64,000 bases of DNA from Methylococcus mesophilus (GTDB taxonomy: Bacteria; Pseudomonadota; Gammaproteobacteria; Methylococcales; Methylococcaceae), in NCBI RefSeq assembly GCF_026247885.1, contig NZ_CP110921.1:2785001-2849000 (forward strand). Direction: 5' to 3'. Below the pieces are notes generated by a model. That model had not been told where the DNA came from and did not search any database. It saw only the letters and a list, made by a program, of their open reading frames with translations. Below, in pieces: positions 25,183 through 34,317 of the stretch. The translations under genes were made by a program, and so were the position numbers. Position 1 is the stretch's first letter. Each line of letters opens with the position of its first letter.

Positions 25183-26598
25183 TCATGCCATGAATCCCAA
25201 ATCCACCGCCACGCCCTGCGTCGCCGGGAACAGGAGGCTCCAGTCCACGGTCGGATCGGGCACGAACCAGCGGCCCAGGGTGGCGGCGAACTGGTCGGTG
25301 GAAATCGCCGGTATCCAGGCCCCGCGGCCGTTGGCGTCGTCGTTGCCGCCGAGAACGTAGGCCGGCATCGTGCCGTACACCCCGCCCTGCACCGCATCCC
25401 CCAGCACGAAGTGATGGCTCCCCCAACCGTGGTCGCTGCCGTCGCCGGAAGGTTGCAGGGTGCGGCCGAATTCCGACTGGGTAAACGTGGCGACCTTGTC
25501 GGCGGCGCCGATGTTAGCCATCTCCTGGTAAAACGCGTCCATGGCGTCCGCCAGCTCGCCGAGCAGGTCATACTGCTGGTAGCTCTGTCCGCTGTGGGTA
25601 TCGAAGCCGCCCAACATGCAGAAGAACACCTGGCGGCCGGTACCGGTGCCGCCGCCGACGGGGTCGAGCCGCTTTTTGATGATTCGGGCGACCGTCTGCA
25701 GCTGGCCGCTCAGCCCGCCTGACCCGGTCTGCGGCCAATTCGCCGTCAGTGCCACCGAACTGAGAGTCTGAATGTTTGCGGCGAGTTGGATACCGTCGCC
25801 GAAGATGCGGTTGGCCACCTGGCGCAGAGGGCTGCCGCCGTCCTGCTTCAACAAGCCGTTCTTGATGCCGGCCAAAGCGGGGCTGGCGTTGTTGTCCGGC
25901 CACCAGCCGACGCCGGACAGGGCCAGGTTGCCGCCGACGGGGATGACGTTGTAGGCCGCGTTGCCTCCCCGCGGCAGGAAGGCGTTGCCGGCGACCGACA
26001 CCGCATCGAGGCTGGTGAGCAGACTGGGATCGATCAGGTCCAGCAGCCGGCCGCCCCAACCGTTGCCGTCGGATTTCGAGCCGGCCTGGGCGTCGATCAT
26101 CTGGTCCGAGTGCGAATACAGGTTGCTCGGCTTTTTCTTGAGCGGATCGTTGAAGTCCGCCAGCCCCGCCGGCAACGGCTCCACGAGGCTCCCCATGTTC
26201 AGCACCACGGCCAGCCGGCCCTGGTCGTAGCGGTCGCACAGCTTCTGCAAAGCGCCGTGCAGGGCATAAGGCGCCTCCAGCGGAGTGTTGAGACCGAGCT
26301 TCGAACTGACGCCGTTATATTGGCCGCCCGCGTGTAAAGCCAGCGTGGAGCCTCGCGCGTACCGGTAAGTCCCCGGGGTCTGGAAATCGCCGTAGGCGGG
26401 ACTGTCCAGCGAGGGAATCACGGTGTTGTGGCCGTCGTTGCCGCCAGCCAGGTAAATGCACACCAGCGCCTTGTAATCGCTCGGCGCCCAGCCCGCGGCC
26501 GAGGCCGGACGGCCGTTGGCGAGCAGATTGAGGGCGGCCAGGCTGCCGGTGAATTTGAGGAAATTGCGGCGGGATACGCAGTGGTCGTGAATCGTCAT
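25183..26598 (-). CDS. DUF1501 family Tat-exported protein
   Basis: 471 residues from the ATG at 26598. The N-terminus has a twin-arginine signal, SRRNFLKFTGSLAALNLLA. YLAGGNDGHNTVIPSL, GWGSHHFVLGDAV and FTQSEFGRTLQPSGDGSDHGWG are the conserved blocks of DUF1501 (PF07394), proteins in the alkaline-phosphatase-like/sulfatase superfamily of unknown activity. It lies 14 bases behind a DUF1800 gene; the two are almost always neighbours and are thought to act together outside the cytoplasm. Confidence 0.93.
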   Translation of the reverse strand: MTIHDHCVSRRNFLKFTGSLAALNLLANGRPASAAGWAPSDYKALVCIYLAGGNDGHNTVIPSLDSPAYGDFQTPGTYRYARGSTLALHAGGQYNGVSSKLGLNTPLEAPYALHGALQKLCDRYDQGRLAVVLNMGSLVEPLPAGLADFNDPLKKKPSNLYSHSDQMIDAQAGSKSDGNGWGGRLLDLIDPSLLTSLDAVSVAGNAFLPRGGNAAYNVIPVGGNLALSGVGWWPDNNASPALAGIKNGLLKQDGGSPLRQVANRIFGDGIQLAANIQTLSSVALTANWPQTGSGGLSGQLQTVARIIKKRLDPVGGGTGTGRQVFFCMLGGFDTHSGQSYQQYDLLGELADAMDAFYQEMANIGAADKVATFTQSEFGRTLQPSGDGSDHGWGSHHFVLGDAVQGGVYGTMPAYVLGGNDDANGRGAWIPAISTDQFAATLGRWFVPDPTVDWSLLFPATQGVAVDLGFMA

Positions 26599-26612
26599 CG
26601 TCCGGCTCCAGG

Positions 26613-28733
26613 TTAACGGTGAACGGCATATTCGCTGGACAGCGCCGCCAGATAGAGCAAGGTCCTGGCGCGCTGGGTCATGTCGCAATAGGGCAGCGCG
26701 GTGTCGTACAGGGTCTGGCGCAGCTCCGGCGACATCCGGCCGTGGAACAGGGTGGTGTTGATGAGATCGGCCAGCTTGTTGGGATCGGACGCCGCGGTGA
26801 CGTAGGGCGTCAGGTCGAACGCGTAAGCCGTCTTGGCCGACCCCGAGATAAGCTCCCAGAACAGATCGGCCCGCAGGATCGCCTGGCTCGGGGAATAGAT
26901 CTGATACTCCGGCCCGTACAGCCCGGAGCCATCCGGCAGCCGGCCCAGCGGAGAGTAATAGCTGAATACGCTGGGCGGTGCCAACACCGCTTCCCCGGCC
27001 AGCCGCAACTCCCATTGGAACAGTGCAGGATCGAGCAGGTTCGCGCCCACCGCGCGGGTGAAGCCCAGCATGTGCAGCACGGGGTCCTTCAAATGGCCCT
27101 GGTTGGCCGACGGCACATCGTGGCGGGCTTCGGCATCGGTCAGGATTCCCCGCACCACGGCCTTCAGATCACCGTCGGTGGTAGCGAAGACGTCCGCTAC
27201 CCGCTGAACGTAGGCCGGGCTGGGATTGCTGGTCACCAGGCTGCGGATCAGGCGGATCGCCACGAACGGCGCGACGTTGGGATGGTGGAAAATGCCGTCG
27301 ATCGCCAGATCCAGCTCGGCGGCGGTGGACTGGCCGGCAGGCAGGCTGAAGGCGCCGGGCGTATTCGCGAACAGCGTCTTGGCGCCCGTGGCATGGCTGC
27401 CGTCCCGCGTCTCCATGCCGCCCACGAAGTACTCGGGGTTCTTGGTCCGCGGAGTAGCGCCGGGCTGGGTCGGATAGGTCCAGCCGGTGAGGGCCAAAGC
27501 CAGTTGCTGGATGGTGGTCTGATCGTAGCTGCTCAGCGGCTTGCCGTAGGCATCGGTCTTGGCGCTGCCGTCCTGATTGAGCTGAACCAGCCCGACGCTG
27601 AACAGCTGCAGCAGCTCGCGCGCATAGTTCTCGTTGGCGCCGCTGGGATTGCCCGGCGAGGGCTTCACGCTGTTGGCCAGGTCCAGGAACTTGCCCATGG
27701 TTGGCGATACCGTGACCTGCCGCATCAGGCTCTCGTAATTGCCGAAGGCGTTATGCACCAGCAGGTTGACCCAGGGGATCAGGTCGTCGCCGTTGGTGTT
27801 CTTGTTGGAAGACACCACGAAGATCTGCGACAGCGCGAACGCCACCCGCTGCCGCAACTGGTCCGGCGCCGCCGCCATGTTGCCGAACCACAGCGCTGCC
27901 ACCTGCGAGGTGTTGAGGCCGTTCGGGATCAGCGATTCGGGTGTCTGCGCGGGATCGAACTGCTTGTCCAGCCAGGCGTCGATACCGGACTGCTTCACCT
28001 CGGTCAGCGTGGCCGGGGTCGGGCCGAAACTGGCCTGCTCCAGGAACCGGGCCGCCCGGACGTCCAAGGCGTCGGCGGCGGCGCCCGCGACATACGGCGC
28101 GGACGGACAGCTCGGATTGGATACCGTGCTGCAGACGCCGAAGCAGAACTTGTAGGCGGCAGAGGTCAGGTTGCCGGGATTGACCAGCACCAGGCTGGCG
28201 GTGCCCTGGTCCGCGCTGCCCGCCGTGCCGGTGACGGTCACCGTACCGTTGGGATTGATGACGGCAGCGGCCGGCTTGTTGTTGACCAGCGCCTGCAGCG
28301 GCGTGTACAGGCGGGTGGCCTTGACCGTGAGGCTGTAATTGCCCAGCGGTACGGGATTGGGCGCGACGCTGGAGATCAGCGGGCGCGGCAGTCGCACTGT
28401 GACCAGGGCGCTGCCGGACACCGCGGGATCGGCCTGGGCGGTCGCCGTAACCACCACGGTGTTCACCGCCGGGATCGCCGCCGGCGCGGTGTACGCGCCG
28501 GTGCTGCTATCGATCGTGCCCGGACTGTCGGTGCTGCCCGGCGCCCCGCTTACCGACCAGATCACCGCGGTGCTGGCCAAGCCGCTGACGGTGGCGGTGA
28601 ACGTCCGGCTGCCATTGATCGGCACCGAATCCGTCGCGGGACTCACCGTAATGTCGGCGGCCCATGCTCCCGCCTGGACACATAGGGCCACGCCCCAGGC
28701 CAAGCGAAACAGAAATGGAATGACGAGTCGCAT
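26613..28733 (-). CDS. DUF1800 family exported protein with N-terminal Ig-like domains
   Basis: 706 residues with signal peptide (MRLVIPFLFRLAWGVALCVQAGAWA). Residues ~25-115 form a bacterial Ig-like domain (ITVSPATDSVPINGSRTFTATVSG) and ~115-200 an IPT/TIG-like one. The rest is DUF1800 (PF08811): AARFLEQASFGPT, QLRQRVAFALSQIFVVS, NENYARELLQLFSVGL, DPVLHMLGFTRAVGA. CAGGAGG stands nine bases before the ATG. It is the first gene of the DUF1800-DUF1501 operon, and the 22-bp direct-repeat operator shared with two other secreted-protein genes lies about 90-120 bases upstream of its start. Confidence 0.93.
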   Translation of the reverse strand: MRLVIPFLFRLAWGVALCVQAGAWAADITVSPATDSVPINGSRTFTATVSGLASTAVIWSVSGAPGSTDSPGTIDSSTGAYTAPAAIPAVNTVVVTATAQADPAVSGSALVTVRLPRPLISSVAPNPVPLGNYSLTVKATRLYTPLQALVNNKPAAAVINPNGTVTVTGTAGSADQGTASLVLVNPGNLTSAAYKFCFGVCSTVSNPSCPSAPYVAGAAADALDVRAARFLEQASFGPTPATLTEVKQSGIDAWLDKQFDPAQTPESLIPNGLNTSQVAALWFGNMAAAPDQLRQRVAFALSQIFVVSSNKNTNGDDLIPWVNLLVHNAFGNYESLMRQVTVSPTMGKFLDLANSVKPSPGNPSGANENYARELLQLFSVGLVQLNQDGSAKTDAYGKPLSSYDQTTIQQLALALTGWTYPTQPGATPRTKNPEYFVGGMETRDGSHATGAKTLFANTPGAFSLPAGQSTAAELDLAIDGIFHHPNVAPFVAIRLIRSLVTSNPSPAYVQRVADVFATTDGDLKAVVRGILTDAEARHDVPSANQGHLKDPVLHMLGFTRAVGANLLDPALFQWELRLAGEAVLAPPSVFSYYSPLGRLPDGSGLYGPEYQIYSPSQAILRADLFWELISGSAKTAYAFDLTPYVTAASDPNKLADLINTTLFHGRMSPELRQTLYDTALPYCDMTQRARTLLYLAALSSEYAVHR

Positions 28734-28822
28734 TTTCCAAACCTCCTGATCAAGTGATATGGCCAGCCCCGACGAACCTGTCGGCGTTTACAGTGCCACG
28801 ACATGTACTCGAAATCTTGGAC

Positions 28823-28853
28823 GATACCGCAGAGATATAAGGATGATTCCGCA
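28823..28853 (-). promoter_or_regulatory. Predicted AraC-type operator upstream of the DUF1800 operon
   Basis: GATACCGCA (28823-28831) and GATTCCGCA (28845-28853) on the plus strand are direct repeats exactly 22 bp apart, two DNA turns, as AraC-family dimers prefer. CTTGGAC precedes the first half-site. The same arrangement occurs at 32157-32187 and 38105-38135. Confidence 0.6.
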
Positions 28854-28931
28854 TATATGCGGTGTGCGCGGAGCACGATTGCCGGACATCGCTTAAACCC
28901 GGGTCTTTACCGGTCAATGAAAAACGGAGCC

Positions 28932-29238
28932 TCACTCGCAGTCCGGCGACTCACTACCGTCTCCTGCGGACGTGGCCACCCCTCGCATCTCTTCACGCTC
29001 GAGCTCCATCAAGAGCCGGAGGCGGTCGTCCCTGGCAACCTCGCGCCAGGATTTTCCCGAAATCCCCCCCCTCGATCGCCCACAGCAGGTTGAGGCTGGC
29101 ACAGGCACCGCACCCCTTGACCTGAACGAATGCCCGGACGACACCGAGTGCCTGAAGCTGCTCAAGCGTATGGATACCGGCTCGCGCAGGCATCTCGCCT
29201 GATTTCGGCCCAAAAGTTGGAAGGTCGCAGATGTTCAA
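28932..29238 (-). pseudogene. TfoX C-terminal-domain protein, frameshifted in a G-run
   Basis: From a TTG at 29238 the frame gives ICDLPTFGPKSGEMPARAGIHTLEQLQALGVVRAFVQVK, then LNLLWAIEG, the start of a TfoX_C domain (PF04994). The remainder, SWREVARDDRLRLLMELE, is in the next frame and ends at 28932. The frames meet at eight consecutive Gs (minus strand, 29064-29071), where seven would give the continuous domain. Stand-alone TfoX_C proteins are short and of uncertain function, with a helix-hairpin-helix-like fold. The start is uncertain, with no RBS. Confidence 0.75.
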
Positions 29239-29365
29239 CGGCGAATCCGGCCCAGATTCTGTGTTGACGCTTGTTTCTCAGCCTTCCTCAGAAGGCACGA
29301 ATGCCGTTCCATCTGCTGGCCTTCCATAGGTTTATCTGAATACCTCAGCAGGAATACCCCTTGGC

Positions 29366-31924
29366 TCAGGGCAGTACCTTCACGAACTTCGCCTTGACCT
29401 GTTTCGACTTGTTCAGGGTGACTTCACAGAGGAGTTGTGGCGGCAGGGTGCCGCCCTGCACTTTGAGCTTGCAGGGACCCGACCAGCCGAGGAAGAGATA
29501 TTTCGGCGCCGCCGTGGCCGTCAGGGTGACGACCGATCCCTGGGCGAAACTGCCCTGGCAGGTGGGGCCGCAGTCGACGCCGGCGGGGGCGCTGGTGACC
29601 TTGCCTTTGCCGTTCTTGACGACGCTGAGATTGTAGGTTGGCGTCACCGATACGAAACTGGCGGTGACGGCCTTGGCCTGGTTCATGGTGACTTGGCAGG
29701 TGGCGCCGACGCTGCTGTCGCAGCCGCTCCAGCCGGAAAAGGCGTAGCCCGCAGCCGGCACCGCCGTCAGGGTGACGCTGCTACCGGCCTTGAAGTCCGC
29801 ACCGCAGGCGCTGCCGCAGTCGATGCCCGCCGGATTGCTGGCAACCGTTCCGCCACCGGCATTGGTAACGGTGAGTGCATACCGCAGCGTGTAAACATAG
29901 GCCGCGCCGCAATGGCTCCCCTGCGCGCAGGACTGCCCCAATGCGCCCACCAGCAAGGTGTCGCCGGCCAGCGCAACTTCACCGAAATAAGCATCCGCTT
30001 GGGTGTCCTCACTGCCATCGGTGTTTTGCGCGGACATCTTTCCTTGAATGTTCCAGGCCGTCCCGGTCCGCCGGTATACGTACGCAGCACCGCAGCTAGC
30101 TCCAGCCGAACAAGAGCGCCCCCAAGCGCCGACCAGTGCGGTATCCCCGGACAGCGCCACCGAATTGCCAAAGTTGGCACTTGCCTCGGCATCATCGGTC
30201 CCCTCCGGATTCTGCGCGGTGATTTTCTGTTGGATCGTCCAAGCCGTGCCCGATCGGCTGTAGACGTAAGCCGCCCCGCAACTCGCCCCTCCGGCACACG
30301 AACGGCCGGAAGCTCCTACCAATGCCGTGTCACCGGACAGCGCCGCGGAGTTGCCGAAATGCGCAGCGTCCGCGATGTCATCGCTGCCGTCGCTCTTCTC
30401 GGCGAATATTTTTTGCTGAATATGCCATTGGGTTCCGCTACGGGCATAGAGATAAGCGGCGCCGCAGGCGCCCCCCCATGTGCAATCCAAGCCAGGGGCG
30501 CCCACAAGCGCAGTGTCGCCGGATAACGCAACGGAGCTCCCGAAATAAGCATGCATTGCCTGGTCGTCGGTACCATCCGTGTGGAGAGCAACCAGTTTCT
30601 TCTGGATGTCCCAACCGCCTCCGCTGCGGGTATAGACGTACGCCGCTCCACAGCCTGCCGCCCCTCCCGGACATTGCCGAACATCGGCACCGATCAAGGC
30701 GGCATTGCCCATCAATGCGACCGACCGGCCGAACTCGGCAAAGCCGGTCACATCGGACGTGCCGTCCGTGTTCTGCGCCGTAATTTTCTGCTCGATACTC
30801 CATGTGGTACCGCTGCGGTTATAGACGTAAGCCGCTCCACAGGAATAGCTCCCTGCACAGGACCGGTCTTGTGCTCCGACCAATGCCGTATCGCCGTCCA
30901 ACGCAACAGCAATGCCGAAATCGGCTTTCGCCTCGGTATCGTCGCTACCGTCGGTATTCTGTGCCGTGAGTTTCTGCTGGACCTCCCATGTGGTACCGGT
31001 GCGGGTATAGACATAGGCCGCCCCACAGCCGGCACCCGCCGAGCAATCTCGACCGTTGGCCCCGACCAGCGCCGTATCGCCTGAGAGCGCTACGGAGTAG
31101 CCGAGCTGTGCATTTTGTTCGGTGTCGCCGCTGCCGTCCGTATTCTGTGCCGAAAGCTTCTGCTGAATGCTCACGATCAAGGGATCGACCGTGACGGGCC
31201 AAGCCGCGCCGCGGACGTCCACCTCGATGGTGAGCTGATCTTCGACCGCCGCCAGATGCGCCGGCAGGGTCTTGCCGTTGGCGTCGATCACGCTGAGGTC
31301 CTTGTACGCCAGCACTTCCTGGCCGCTCCTGTCGCGGAACCTGGCGCTCCTGCCGCCGGCCTCGATCCCGGCTTTGAGGTCGCCGCCGGTTCCCAGCCGC
31401 AGTTCCACCGCGGCGGCGGCGGTCTCCGGCGGGCGCGCCAAGGTGAAGCCTTGCTCCAGGCCTTCGGGCCGGTTCTCGTACCATTCCGTCACCGCACCGC
31501 GGCGGTATTCCAGCCGTTGCCCGCTGGCTGAGACTTCGGCTTTCACGATGGGCTGGAGATGCCCGGACGTGCCGTAGCCGGTGAGTTTCATCGACCAGCG
31601 CCAGTCGCGCGGCTTGCCGCCGGGCGCGATTTCCAGGCCATCGCCGTCGAAGTTCAGCGCCATCCGGTTATCGGGGTTCAGCGCGGTGTAATGGCCTGCG
31701 CCCGCCGGTTCGATGCTGCGCAGGCGCTGGTCGATAGCATTCCGTAATTCCGGAGGAACCGCGTTGCGGGCCGGCTGCGCCTCCGCGCCCCCAGCGACCA
31801 GCACCACCAGCAGCGCAATGCCCACGCGCGCCTGCGCCGAACCGGAATCATCGAAGTTCGGCACGATGCCGCGCCATTTCGACAGACTCAGCCACGCAGG
31901 CACGTTCGTAAAGTTGAATCTCAT
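29366..31924 (-). CDS. Secreted FG-GAP seven-repeat propeller protein with InlB-like C-terminal repeats
   Basis: 852 residues from the ATG at 31924 (GGAG eight bases upstream); a start seven codons earlier is possible. After a signal segment (ARVGIALLVVLVAGGAEA) comes a ~200-residue N-terminal domain. Then seven ~60-residue repeats with the pattern QQKLTAQNTDGSDD-x-FG-x-VALSGDTALVG-x-CGAAYVYTRSGTTW form an FG-GAP-like beta-propeller. Two ~75-residue divergent InlB B-repeat units (GGTVASNPAGIDCGSAC.., KGKVTSAPAGVDCGPTC..) end the protein. Likely a surface or extracellular protein. The predicted AraC operator lies 233 bases upstream. A decayed partial copy is at 33734-34140. Confidence 0.85.
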   Translation of the reverse strand: MRFNFTNVPAWLSLSKWRGIVPNFDDSGSAQARVGIALLVVLVAGGAEAQPARNAVPPELRNAIDQRLRSIEPAGAGHYTALNPDNRMALNFDGDGLEIAPGGKPRDWRWSMKLTGYGTSGHLQPIVKAEVSASGQRLEYRRGAVTEWYENRPEGLEQGFTLARPPETAAAAVELRLGTGGDLKAGIEAGGRSARFRDRSGQEVLAYKDLSVIDANGKTLPAHLAAVEDQLTIEVDVRGAAWPVTVDPLIVSIQQKLSAQNTDGSGDTEQNAQLGYSVALSGDTALVGANGRDCSAGAGCGAAYVYTRTGTTWEVQQKLTAQNTDGSDDTEAKADFGIAVALDGDTALVGAQDRSCAGSYSCGAAYVYNRSGTTWSIEQKITAQNTDGTSDVTGFAEFGRSVALMGNAALIGADVRQCPGGAAGCGAAYVYTRSGGGWDIQKKLVALHTDGTDDQAMHAYFGSSVALSGDTALVGAPGLDCTWGGACGAAYLYARSGTQWHIQQKIFAEKSDGSDDIADAAHFGNSAALSGDTALVGASGRSCAGGASCGAAYVYSRSGTAWTIQQKITAQNPEGTDDAEASANFGNSVALSGDTALVGAWGRSCSAGASCGAAYVYRRTGTAWNIQGKMSAQNTDGSEDTQADAYFGEVALAGDTLLVGALGQSCAQGSHCGAAYVYTLRYALTVTNAGGGTVASNPAGIDCGSACGADFKAGSSVTLTAVPAAGYAFSGWSGCDSSVGATCQVTMNQAKAVTASFVSVTPTYNLSVVKNGKGKVTSAPAGVDCGPTCQGSFAQGSVVTLTATAAPKYLFLGWSGPCKLKVQGGTLPPQLLCEVTLNKSKQVKAKFVKVLP

Positions 31925-32156
31925 TGGCTCATCTCCATGTGTCATGTGTCAGGCATCATCGAAACGCCATCCAATCGACTGTCCCCGGGTATCTCCCGTT
32001 TGTTTCAGATTAGCCGGGGTGCGCCGCGCTATCCTGCGAATTCCCTGGAACTTGGCTGCAACCAAGCTGCAATCCGGCTGCCGCCTCGGAGTGAAGTCAG
32101 GGCGGCGTGGTTCTTCCCTGCCAATCTACCAAAGCCCATGGACAGCGCTCTACGTC

Positions 32157-32187
32157 GATTCCGCACAGTTGCAGGGACGATTCCGCA
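32157..32187 (-). promoter_or_regulatory. Predicted AraC-type operator between the FG-GAP gene and an AraC regulator
   Basis: GATTCCGCA at 32157-32165 and again at 32179-32187, a perfect direct repeat with a 22-bp period. It lies between the divergent FG-GAP gene (start 31924) and the first AraC gene (start 32378), so it could act on either. The rest of the 450-base gap holds nothing else I recognise. Confidence 0.62.
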
Positions 32188-32377
32188 CAGGGATTTAAAG
32201 ACCAGGCACAGGAAGACTCGAGCCGGCGAGCCGGGCTGTCGGCTCCCTGTAACCCATCTATGCCTCCGATCCCATTGGTGATAAACATATAAAATCGGAT
32301 GCAAACTAGTGCCTTTTTGGGCATCCGCAGCGGATGCCGCCGAATCACCAGTCAGAAGAAACCAGAAAATCCGGAAG

Positions 32378-33394
32378 ATGGACTGTCCAAAATCCAATTT
32401 TGCGATGACTTTTTGCACGGACGACTTCCCCGCCGTCAGCCGAACGGAAATGTGGCAGGAACTGATCGCCGCCAAGGTGTTCGGCCAGGAAGTGTCGCCG
32501 GTCACGTCGGCCCCATTTTTCGCCCAGGCGAACTGCCTGCGCCTGGGCAAGGTGGACTTGGCCTATGGCTGGTCCAGTCCCGCCGTGTACCGCCGGACAC
32601 CGCGGCTGATCGCCGCCGACGGCAATGACGATCTGGTTATGGTGATCAACATTGCCGGACGTCTGGAAGTGACCGACGACTCGCACCAAAGCCGAACCCT
32701 TGATGAACTCAGCGCCACGGGATTCCGCTGCGGGAAGCCGGTCGCCTTGTTTTCTCAAGCAACGGCGTATTCGGACGAGCGCAACCACCACGCGACCAGC
32801 ATCCGGATTCCGCGCCAGGAACTGCTGCGGCGCGCACCGCAAGGAGAAAGGCTCATCCTCGGCCGATTCGACAGCCGGGGAGAGCCTTTCAGCTTGCTGT
32901 TGGGATATCTGCAACTGCTCAGGAGCACCGGCACCCTCCTGCAGAACGCGGATCTGGCCCGGCTGGCGGGCGACCATATCCTGGATATGGTGACGCTGAT
33001 GCTCAACCCGACCCGCGATGCCCGGCGGGAGGCCGCCCACGGCGGCCTGAGGGCGGGCCGGCTGGCCGCCCTGCAACGCTACATCGCTCTGAATTATCGG
33101 GACTTCGAAATATCCGTGGGAAAAGCCGCAAGCGCACTGCGTATTTCAGAGAGGTACGTGCAGAGCTTGATGGCCGAAACCGGCTCCAGCTTCACCGAAA
33201 CGGTCAACTGGCATCGATTGGACTTGGTTCGAGGGCTGCTCGGCGACGCCGGGAATCAGCGCCAGCGGATCAGCGACCTTGCCTTTGACGCCGGCTTTCG
33301 AGACTTGGCTTACTTCCACCGGTTGTTCCGGCGTCGGTTCGGCGACTCACCCGGAGCCTTCCGGATCGGCAAGGATTCCGCTGACGAAAAATAG
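32378..33394 (+). CDS. AraC family transcriptional regulator, paralogue 1
   Basis: 338 residues from the ATG at 32378 (MDCPKSNFAMTFCTDDFPAV). The N-terminal ~200 residues are the sensor part of the AraC-binding-like group (PF14525-type: SRTEMWQELIAAKVFG.., LGKVDLAYG.., YRRTPRLIAADGNDDLVMVINIAGRLEV). The C-terminal ~110 residues carry two helix-turn-helices (SVGKAASALRISERYVQSLMAETG and ISDLAFDAGFRDLAYFHRLFRRRFGDSPGAFR). It is paralogous to 34318-35355 and 36009-37049. The divergent neighbour is the FG-GAP protein gene and the operator repeat sits between them. Confidence 0.92.
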   Translation: MDCPKSNFAMTFCTDDFPAVSRTEMWQELIAAKVFGQEVSPVTSAPFFAQANCLRLGKVDLAYGWSSPAVYRRTPRLIAADGNDDLVMVINIAGRLEVTDDSHQSRTLDELSATGFRCGKPVALFSQATAYSDERNHHATSIRIPRQELLRRAPQGERLILGRFDSRGEPFSLLLGYLQLLRSTGTLLQNADLARLAGDHILDMVTLMLNPTRDARREAAHGGLRAGRLAALQRYIALNYRDFEISVGKAASALRISERYVQSLMAETGSSFTETVNWHRLDLVRGLLGDAGNQRQRISDLAFDAGFRDLAYFHRLFRRRFGDSPGAFRIGKDSADEK

Positions 33395-33503
33395 GACCGG
33401 CCTCCCCCTGGACTCCTCAGACCAAAGAGCAGGGCAACCGCAGCGTAGGATTTCTCCGCTGCGGGGCTGCACACCCAAAGTCACTGCTTAGGATTTGGCA
33501 AAG

Positions 33504-33671
33504 AATAACTTCCCGAAATTAACAGCCGTCGTTCCGGCATGGATTGCCGGACTCCAGGTTCCAGGGGTGGAATGGCCTGGGAACATCCATGTAGTCTGGA
33601 TGCCGGCGATCCTTGCCGGCATGACGGTGCTTTGAACGAAAAATGTTGTTCGGTCATTCAGGGAAGTTATT
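33504..33671. repeat. Nested inverted-repeat (MITE-like) element 1
   Basis: Outer arms AATAACTTCCC (33504-33514) and GGGAAGTTATT (33661-33671) are perfect inverted repeats. Inside them, CCGTCGTTCCGGC and GCCGGCATGACGG form a second, imperfect pair. The element resembles 35638-35828 in its inner CCGTC(A/G)TTCCGGC sequence. It fills most of the gene-free stretch after AraC paralogue 1 (33395-33733). Confidence 0.6.
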
Positions 33672-33733
33672 TTCGGCCATATCCTTACCCTCCAGCGGAT
33701 CATCTGGATACCTCAGCAGGAAAGTTTCCTGGC

Positions 33734-34140
33734 TCAGGGCAATACCTTCACGAACTTCGCCTTGACCTGTTTCGACTTGTTCAGGGTAACTTCGCAGAGA
33801 AGCTGCGGCGGCAGGGTACCGCGCTGAACCCGGACCGCGAGCTTGCAGGGGCCCGACCAGTCGAGGAAGAGGTATTTCGGCGCCGCCGTGGCCGCCAGGG
33901 TGACGACCGATCCCTGGGCGAAACTGCCCTGGCAGGTCGGGCCGCAGTCGATGCCGGCGGGGGTGCTGGCGACCTTGCCTTGCCGCTCTTGACGACGCTG
34001 AGGTTGTAGGTCGGCGCCCCCGCCACCACGGTGTCTCCGGAAATCGCGACCGCATAGCCGAGACTATTATTCGACGCTGCATCCGAGGCGGTCGCCTTGA
34101 AGGACTCGGTACCATCCGCACAGACGCCGATTCCGCGCAT
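33734..34140 (-). pseudogene. Decayed copy of the FG-GAP/InlB-like protein tail
   Basis: The first half (TESFKATASDAASNNSLGYAVAISGDTVVAGAP) is an FG-GAP repeat from a different family member. It is joined directly to TYNLSVVKSGK.., the start of the last InlB-like repeat of the gene at 29366, after which one base is missing and the frame is lost. In the restored frame the sequence continues as GPTCQGSFAQGSVVTL and ends KSKQVKAKFVKVLP with a stop at 33734. DNA identity to 29366-29640 is very high, including about 30 bases beyond the stop. A recombination or deletion scar between related genes is the simplest reading. Confidence 0.75.
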
Positions 34141-34317
34141 ATGAGCCGCTTTGAACCCGTCGAAGTCGCCACAACCCGATCGATCAGATAGAATCGGCGG
34201 CGCACAACTTCCCGGGGCTCACCGTACCGGCTTCCAGCTCTGAAACGTTTCGACAGCCAGCGCAGGAACCGAAGCGCCAACGAATCGGAACTCAAGTCCT
34301 TTTGGAACAAACGCTGA

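Noticed and set aside
26619-28685. A 688-codon plus-strand frame opposite the DUF1800 gene
   Set aside because: Antisense shadow; Gln/Arg/Gly-rich with no domain, whereas DUF1800 and its signal peptide are clear on the other strand.
33415-33475. CCGCAGCG / CGCTGCGG hairpin after AraC paralogue 1 as a terminator
   Set aside because: The stem is good but no T-run follows on either strand.
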